The notes under the pieces were generated by a model, which did not search any database, was not told the origin of the DNA, and worked only from the letters and a program-made list of their open reading frames with translations. Both the position numbers and the translations under genes were made by a program. From contig CAAGQC010000007.1 of the NCBI GenBank assembly GCA_900771995.1, forward strand, positions 1-64,000: a DNA stretch of 64,000 bases, written 5' to 3'. The DNA is from Lachnospiraceae bacterium (GTDB lineage: Bacteria > Bacillota > Clostridia > Lachnospirales > Lachnospiraceae). Shown here in pieces: positions 59,802 to 64,000 of the stretch. Numbering within the stretch: the first letter of the stretch is position 1; every line of letters begins with the position of its first letter.

Positions 59802-60044
59802 ATGATATACAAGACAAAGGGTACTTGTTCCACTTCGATTGACGTAGAATTAAAGGATGGTGTCATTGATTCCGTAAAATTCACCGGCGGATGCAACGGT
59901 AATCTGCAGGGAATCAGTGCTCTGGTAAAAGGAATGAAGCCGGAAGAGGCCATCAGCCGCCTCAAGGGAATCCGCTGCGGTTTCAAGCCTACCTCATGTC
60001 CCGACCAGCTGGCTCATGCCCTGGAGGAAATGATCGCAAAATAA
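59802..60044 (+). CDS. TSCPD-domain protein (TIGR03905 type)
   Basis: An 80-aa protein: KTKGTCSTSIDVELKDGVID, FTGGCNGNLQGISALVKGM and the eponymous PTSCPDQLAHALEE. The same domain occurs at the C-terminus of some ribonucleotide reductases, and the four Cys suggest metal binding. Role of the stand-alone form unknown. The ATG at 59802 is taken because the frame upstream opens only with TTG. murG follows after 25 nt. Confidence 0.8.
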   Translation: MIYKTKGTCSTSIDVELKDGVIDSVKFTGGCNGNLQGISALVKGMKPEEAISRLKGIRCGFKPTSCPDQLAHALEEMIAK

Positions 60045-60069
60045 TCTTACCGACAAGAAGGATTTTATT

Positions 60070-61149
60070 ATGAAAAAGATCGTATTGACCGGCGGCGGAA
60101 CTGCCGGACACGTCACACCCAATATTGCTTTATTACCGGCATTACAGGCCGCCGGATACGAGATCTCTTATGTCGGTTCCTATGAAGGCATCGAGAAAAA
60201 GCTGATCGCTGATTTCAATATTCCCTACACGGGAATCTCCACCGGTAAATTCCGCAGATACCTGGACCCGAAGAACTTCTCCGATCCTTTTCGTGTCATG
60301 AAGGGGTTTGTGGAGGCAAGAAACTATCTGAAAAATTATCAGCCGGATGTCGTCTTCTCCAAGGGCGGCTTTGTCAGCGTCCCGGTAGTGCGTGCTGCGG
60401 CTTCCCTGCATATCCCCTGCATCATCCATGAATCGGATATGACACCGGGACTGGCCAACAAGCTGTGCATCCCCGTAGCGGAAAAGGTGTGCTGTAATTT
60501 CCCGGAAACCATGAAAAATATCCCGGCAGACAAGGCCGTCCTCACCGGTTCCCCCATTCGTGCAGAACTGGCACAGGGCAGTAAACTGGCCGGACTGAAT
60601 ATGTGCGGCTTCACCGCCAACAAGCCCGTGATCATGGTCATCGGCGGAAGTCTGGGCGCAGCCAATGTGAACAAGGCTGTCCGGGATGCTCTGCCGAAGC
60701 TGTTAGAGGATTTTCAGATAGTCCATCTCTGCGGCAAGGACAAGATCGACAACCTACTGTTAAATACCCCCGGATATAAACAGTTCGAATATATCAAATC
60801 GGAATTAAAGGACATTTTCGCCATGGCTGACGTGGTGATCTCCCGTGCCGGAGCCAACGCCATCTGCGAACTTCTGGCGCTGAAGAAGCCCAATATTCTG
60901 ATCCCCCTGCCTGCTGCCAGCAGCCGCGGAGACCAGCTGCTGAACGCCGCTTCCTTCGAGGCGCAGGGTTATTCCATTGTGCTCAATGAGGATGACATTA
61001 CGACGAATCTGCTGGTGGATAAAGTACACGAGCTGTACTTCAACCGCCAGAAATATGTGGAAGCCATGAGCCGCAGCCACCAGATGGACGCCATCAACAC
61101 GATCATGGCGCTGATCAATGAGGCGGCAAACAAAAGTCATAAGCAGTAA
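60070..61149 (+). CDS. murG: UDP-GlcNAc:lipid I GlcNAc transferase
   Basis: Makes lipid II on the inner face of the membrane. GT28-type features: GGGTAGHVTPNIALL at the N-terminus (G loop), DVVFSKGGFVSVPVVRAA, IIHESDMTPGLANKL, and C-terminal UDP-GlcNAc site VVISRAGANAICELLALKKP with LIPLPAASSRGDQLLNA. 359 aa, usual length. AAGAAGGA precedes the ATG. Confidence 0.95.
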   Translation: MKKIVLTGGGTAGHVTPNIALLPALQAAGYEISYVGSYEGIEKKLIADFNIPYTGISTGKFRRYLDPKNFSDPFRVMKGFVEARNYLKNYQPDVVFSKGGFVSVPVVRAAASLHIPCIIHESDMTPGLANKLCIPVAEKVCCNFPETMKNIPADKAVLTGSPIRAELAQGSKLAGLNMCGFTANKPVIMVIGGSLGAANVNKAVRDALPKLLEDFQIVHLCGKDKIDNLLLNTPGYKQFEYIKSELKDIFAMADVVISRAGANAICELLALKKPNILIPLPAASSRGDQLLNAASFEAQGYSIVLNEDDITTNLLVDKVHELYFNRQKYVEAMSRSHQMDAINTIMALINEAANKSHKQ

Positions 61150-61177
61150 TGTCATGTATTGATTGAGGGGAATTATT

Positions 61178-61924
61178 TTGAAAGGATTATTGGAAATCTG
61201 CTGCGGCAGCTTCGAAGATGTGAAAACCGCCTGGCAAAATGGTGCAGACCGGGTAGAGCTTAACAGTGCACTGTATCTGGGTGGTCTCACACCTTCTACG
61301 GCCAATCTGATCTGTGCAAAAGAGCAGTGCAGCATCCCTATTGTAACAATGGTCCGTCCAAGAGGAGGCGGCTTCTGCTATTCACAGGATGAATACGAGA
61401 CCATGCTCTTAGATGCCCGCATACTTTTAGAGCACGGAGCTTACGGTATTGCTTTCGGCTTCCTGACAGAGGACCATGCCATCCATAGGAACCGGACACA
61501 GGAAATGATCGACCTCATCCATAGCGCCGGAAAAGAAGCTGTATTTCACCGGGCGTTTGATTGTGTTGCACAACAGGAACGTGCGGTGGAAGCATTAATC
61601 TCCCTTGGCGCGGACCGGATTCTCACCAGCGGTGGCGCACCTGATGTATGGTCGGGAAGAACGCAATTGCAAAAGCTGCAAAGCCAATACGGTAAAGAAA
61701 TCACATTTTTAGCAGGAAGCGGCGTGAATGCACAAAATGTAAAAGCTCTGATGGAATATACGAGGATAGAGCAGGTTCATACATCCTGCAGAAACTGGCA
61801 GCCGGATGTGACTGCCTCCCTGCAGGACGTGGACTTCTCTTATGATATAAGCCGAAAGAATGCATATGAAGCAGTAGATGCCGTAAAGATAAAGGAAATG
61901 CGGGCAGCAATGCCTATATTGTGA
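61178..61924 (+). CDS. cutC: CutC-family (beta/alpha)8 protein
   Basis: A 248-aa TIM-barrel protein of the CutC family, named for copper homeostasis though its direct activity is uncertain. Typical stretches are LLEICCGSFEDVKTAW, GADRVELNSALYLGGLTPS, MVRPRGGGFCYSQDEY and FHRAFDCVAQQERAVEALIS. The TTG at 61178 is chosen as start because GAGGGG lies 7 nt upstream. Its end overlaps the convergent HAD gene by 11 nt. Confidence 0.85.
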   Translation: MKGLLEICCGSFEDVKTAWQNGADRVELNSALYLGGLTPSTANLICAKEQCSIPIVTMVRPRGGGFCYSQDEYETMLLDARILLEHGAYGIAFGFLTEDHAIHRNRTQEMIDLIHSAGKEAVFHRAFDCVAQQERAVEALISLGADRILTSGGAPDVWSGRTQLQKLQSQYGKEITFLAGSGVNAQNVKALMEYTRIEQVHTSCRNWQPDVTASLQDVDFSYDISRKNAYEAVDAVKIKEMRAAMPIL

Positions 61925-62690
61925 TCAGCCCGTGTTCTAAACAAAAATCGTAGACTCCGTCTTCTTCCACCGATCTGCACGTGCAGGTGGCGTGGGCTTT
62001 GATCTCATCCTTCGCATTCCCCATGGCCACGCCGGTGCCGACTGCTTCCAGCATCTCGATATCATTGAAGCCATCTCCAAAAGCGATGGCTTCTTCCTTC
62101 GTAAAGCCAAAATGCTGAAGTACCGCGCGCACAGCGTTTCCCTTCCCACATTCCAGGGGAATGATATCAGCCGCTCTATCCCACCATGCTGTGATCTGTG
62201 TATGATGCGTACCCTCCAGAATCCGCTCATACTCTTCTTCCCGACAGGAGCACATCATCTGATAGATATCCTCATGAACCCGTTCATCGAATTGTTTATC
62301 GATTTTCAGCATCTCGCTACCGAATCTGAAATACTGCTCCAGATCCGGATCTGTACCGTTGGTGATGATAAAATGTTCGTTACTGATTGCTAACGCCCTA
62401 TGCATGTCTTTCAGATTATGAAGGATCTGAAACTTGTCCATCCGATCAAGCGGGCACTTAAAAATAATCTCGTCTCCGACTGTCACATAAGAACCGTTAA
62501 AGGTCAGAAGCGCATCGAAATCAATCCCCGGAAAACGCGGCGCCGACAGATATCCTCTTCCGGTCGCCATACACAGCTTCACCCCATTCTGCCGAAGAGA
62601 AATTAATGTATGCAGCGTCCGCTCACTTAATTCTTTATGACCCATCTTCAGAAGCGTCCCATCAACATCAAAAAATGCGATTTTAATCAT
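61914..62690 (-). CDS. Cof-type HAD phosphatase
   Basis: A 258-aa HAD hydrolase. Motif I is AFFDVDGTLLKMG with the nucleophile Asp, motif II the Thr in MATGRGYLSAPRF, motif III the Lys before GNAVRAVLQ, and motif IV AFGDGFNDIEMLEAVG. The C2B cap between them marks the Cof group, which dephosphorylates sugar phosphates, FMN or PLP. GGAGG lies 9 nt before the ATG. Follows the GNAT gene closely. Confidence 0.88.
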   Translation of the reverse strand: MIKIAFFDVDGTLLKMGHKELSERTLHTLISLRQNGVKLCMATGRGYLSAPRFPGIDFDALLTFNGSYVTVGDEIIFKCPLDRMDKFQILHNLKDMHRALAISNEHFIITNGTDPDLEQYFRFGSEMLKIDKQFDERVHEDIYQMMCSCREEEYERILEGTHHTQITAWWDRAADIIPLECGKGNAVRAVLQHFGFTKEEAIAFGDGFNDIEMLEAVGTGVAMGNAKDEIKAHATCTCRSVEEDGVYDFCLEHGLITI

Positions 62691-62710
62691 GCCTGCCACC
62701 TCCGCCTGGC

Positions 62711-63181
62711 TCACAGGATATATTCCATCTGCCGTTCTTTTGTCTTCATTCCCATCTTTTCATAAAAGTGCTCTGCTGAAGTGTTGCCTGTCCAGACGTT
62801 CAGGGTTACTTCATAACAGCCCAGTTCTTTTGCCTGCTGCTTCACATATTCAAACAGGCTTTCCCCGATATGCTGACCCCGTGTCTGCTTGTCAACGCAA
62901 AGGTCATCGATAAACAATGATTTAAAGGGTACCATATTCGTGGAAAAGGGCTGCTCCCTGAGTTGACAGAATGCATAGCCCATGCACAGATCGTCCTCGT
63001 CTACGGCAACATAGATCGGGTGATCCTCCTGTTCCAATAGCTCTGCTAGCTCGCAGGGGGTGTATTTCGTAGTACCCGGTATAAAAATATCCGGACGGAT
63101 CTCTGCATGTATCTGTAATACCTGCCCCAACAGTGCAAGAATTCTTGGAATATCCTTTTTCTCTGCCTTGCGAATCTTCAT
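62711..63181 (-). CDS. GNAT-family N-acetyltransferase
   Basis: A 156-aa acetyltransferase: MKIRKAEKKDIPRILALL at the N-terminus, FIDDLCVDKQTRGQHIGESL as the acetyl-CoA loop and CYEVTLNVWTGNTSAEHFYEKMGM as the closing strand. Substrate not predictable. It is 20 nt upstream of the HAD gene, probably an operon. Confidence 0.85.
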   Translation of the reverse strand: MKIRKAEKKDIPRILALLGQVLQIHAEIRPDIFIPGTTKYTPCELAELLEQEDHPIYVAVDEDDLCMGYAFCQLREQPFSTNMVPFKSLFIDDLCVDKQTRGQHIGESLFEYVKQQAKELGCYEVTLNVWTGNTSAEHFYEKMGMKTKERQMEYIL

Positions 63182-63343
63182 TTCTATTTCACTCTTTCTC
63201 CTTCGTTAACTTCAAAGTTTCTGTTCCATATATAATATACCTAATTTTTCGTAAGGGCGCAAAGAGACAGCGGAGACCAAGAAAAATTTTTACAGGTATC
63301 ATTATAATGCAAAAGTCATAGGAAAAATATTTCTTTTCCGCCA

Positions 63344-64000
63344 TTACCTATCACTATTCTGCCATTTTTTCCTATATTCTATGGGTGAACAATGTGCATA
63401 TTCCCGAAAAACCTTTCCAAAATAACTGCTGCTCCCTAAACCGCACTCATGGCTGATAACAGTAACAGCTTCCTGCCCCTTTGCCAACATCTGACAGGCA
63501 GCTTGCAGACGGTAAGCCGTTATATACTCTACGGGTGTCATGTTCAGACAGTCACGAAACTCTCTATAACACTCCCTTTCACTTAGATATGCTGCCGCAG
63601 CAAGTTCCGGAATAGATATTTTTTCTCTGTAATGTTCATGAATATATATCATCATCCGTTTTATCTTATCATTGCTTTTGCTATGTTCCCCTTTCTTTTC
63701 ACGCATAGAATGAGAAAGTTCAAAAAGCATGAGCCATATTTCCGTCAGGGCTTCCCGCAGTTTAATTTCATATCCAAATTCATCACTGGATAAACGAAAT
63801 GAATCAGCAAGCAGTTTCAAAATCTTTTCTTCTTCTGTATTGCCCGGAAAAAGCGGGATTACCTCAATCTGCGGGGCTGTTATGACAGGCGCAATATATT
63901 TTTGTTCAATCCTGCTTCCCTGTTCTCCGGCAAGTAAGGAAACATCGAAAATATGAAGTAGCTGTATATTCTTTTCTCTCTGCGATCTTGCTTTTGTCAT
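63344..64000 (-). CDS. AraC-family regulator, runs to the window edge
   Basis: The C-terminal double HTH (about 115-215) is clear: KISIPELAAAAYLSERECYREF, MTPVEYITAYRLQAACQMLA and VISHECGLGSSSYFGKVFRE. The part in view starts with a Met at the very last codon, but AraC proteins of this build have a complete N-terminal cupin domain and about 280 aa, so the true start is probably outside. The 63182-63343 gap downstream shows no gene. Confidence 0.8.
   Translation of the reverse strand: MTKARSQREKNIQLLHIFDVSLLAGEQGSRIEQKYIAPVITAPQIEVIPLFPGNTEEEKILKLLADSFRLSSDEFGYEIKLREALTEIWLMLFELSHSMREKKGEHSKSNDKIKRMMIYIHEHYREKISIPELAAAAYLSERECYREFRDCLNMTPVEYITAYRLQAACQMLAKGQEAVTVISHECGLGSSSYFGKVFREYAHCSPIEYRKKWQNSDR

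Noticed and set aside
1..64000. CRISPR arrays, rRNA genes and tRNA genes
   Set aside because: No regularly spaced repeat series, rRNA core sequence or complete tRNA cloverleaf was found by eye; a covariance search was not possible.

Overview
The window looks like a chromosomal segment of a gut-type Lachnospiraceae (Bacillota, Clostridia). The signs are a short-form ProS behind a proline T-box, MecA, a YesM/YesN-type two-component system, AAA/DUF4143 and AAA-like/PD-(D/E)XK ATPases, strong AGGAGG-type ribosome sites, CcpA-type cre boxes and dense carbohydrate ABC-transporter loci. The genus cannot be fixed from the sequence alone.

Layout. 1-5.2 kb is an AT-richer, partly decayed accessory region: TipA-like MerR regulator, small membrane protein, divergent HxlR/radical-SAM pair, four tandem hairpins that look like a mobile-element remnant, a truncated macro-domain gene, a YccF gene, and a broken Abi gene behind a structured leader resembling the abiF RNA. 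5.3-12.2 kb carries a DEDDh exonuclease, two esterases, T-box-controlled proS and a three-gene zinc-ribbon/membrane cluster of unknown role. 12.4-17.7 kb is an L-rhamnose catabolic operon (mutarotase, rhamnulokinase, an AraA/FucI-superfamily isomerase in place of RhaA, rhamnulose-1-P aldolase) with a convergent AraC regulator. 17.8-22.3 kb holds an RluA enzyme with a probably leaderless mRNA, MecA, a transposase scrap, an HTH/AAA-like/nuclease fusion and an internally deleted GH127 remnant.

22.3-35.1 kb is glycan locus 1. One operon encodes a solute-binding lipoprotein, a permease, a cytoplasmic discoidin-like protein, a second permease, a GH88 unsaturated glucuronyl hydrolase and a GH154/DUF2264 protein. 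The divergent operon encodes a YesM/YesN pair and a heparinase II/III-fold protein. A perfect cre box lies between them. 36.6-48.7 kb is glycan locus 2: two permeases, a binding protein, a sialidase-fold protein, a GH106-like rhamnosidase, a DHDPS/NAL-fold lyase, FucI and YhcH, with an IclR regulator just upstream and a repeated candidate operator. None of the sugar-cleaving enzymes in either locus has a signal peptide, so small oligosaccharides are probably imported and cut inside the cell. The gene content of locus 2 fits release and catabolism of a rhamnose-capped 2-keto-3-deoxy sugar such as Kdo (Rha-Kdo of rhamnogalacturonan II). That is an inference and the main candidate for an undescribed system here.

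48.9-64 kb is mostly housekeeping: a duplicated PF06541 membrane protein, PilZ protein, Hsp20 with a long structured leader, a lipoprotein with an upstream cre, luxS-mtnN-M42 peptidase, GtrA, a D-2-hydroxyacid dehydrogenase, pgi, a TSCPD protein, murG, cutC, a HAD phosphatase, a GNAT acetyltransferase and an AraC regulator that runs into the window edge.
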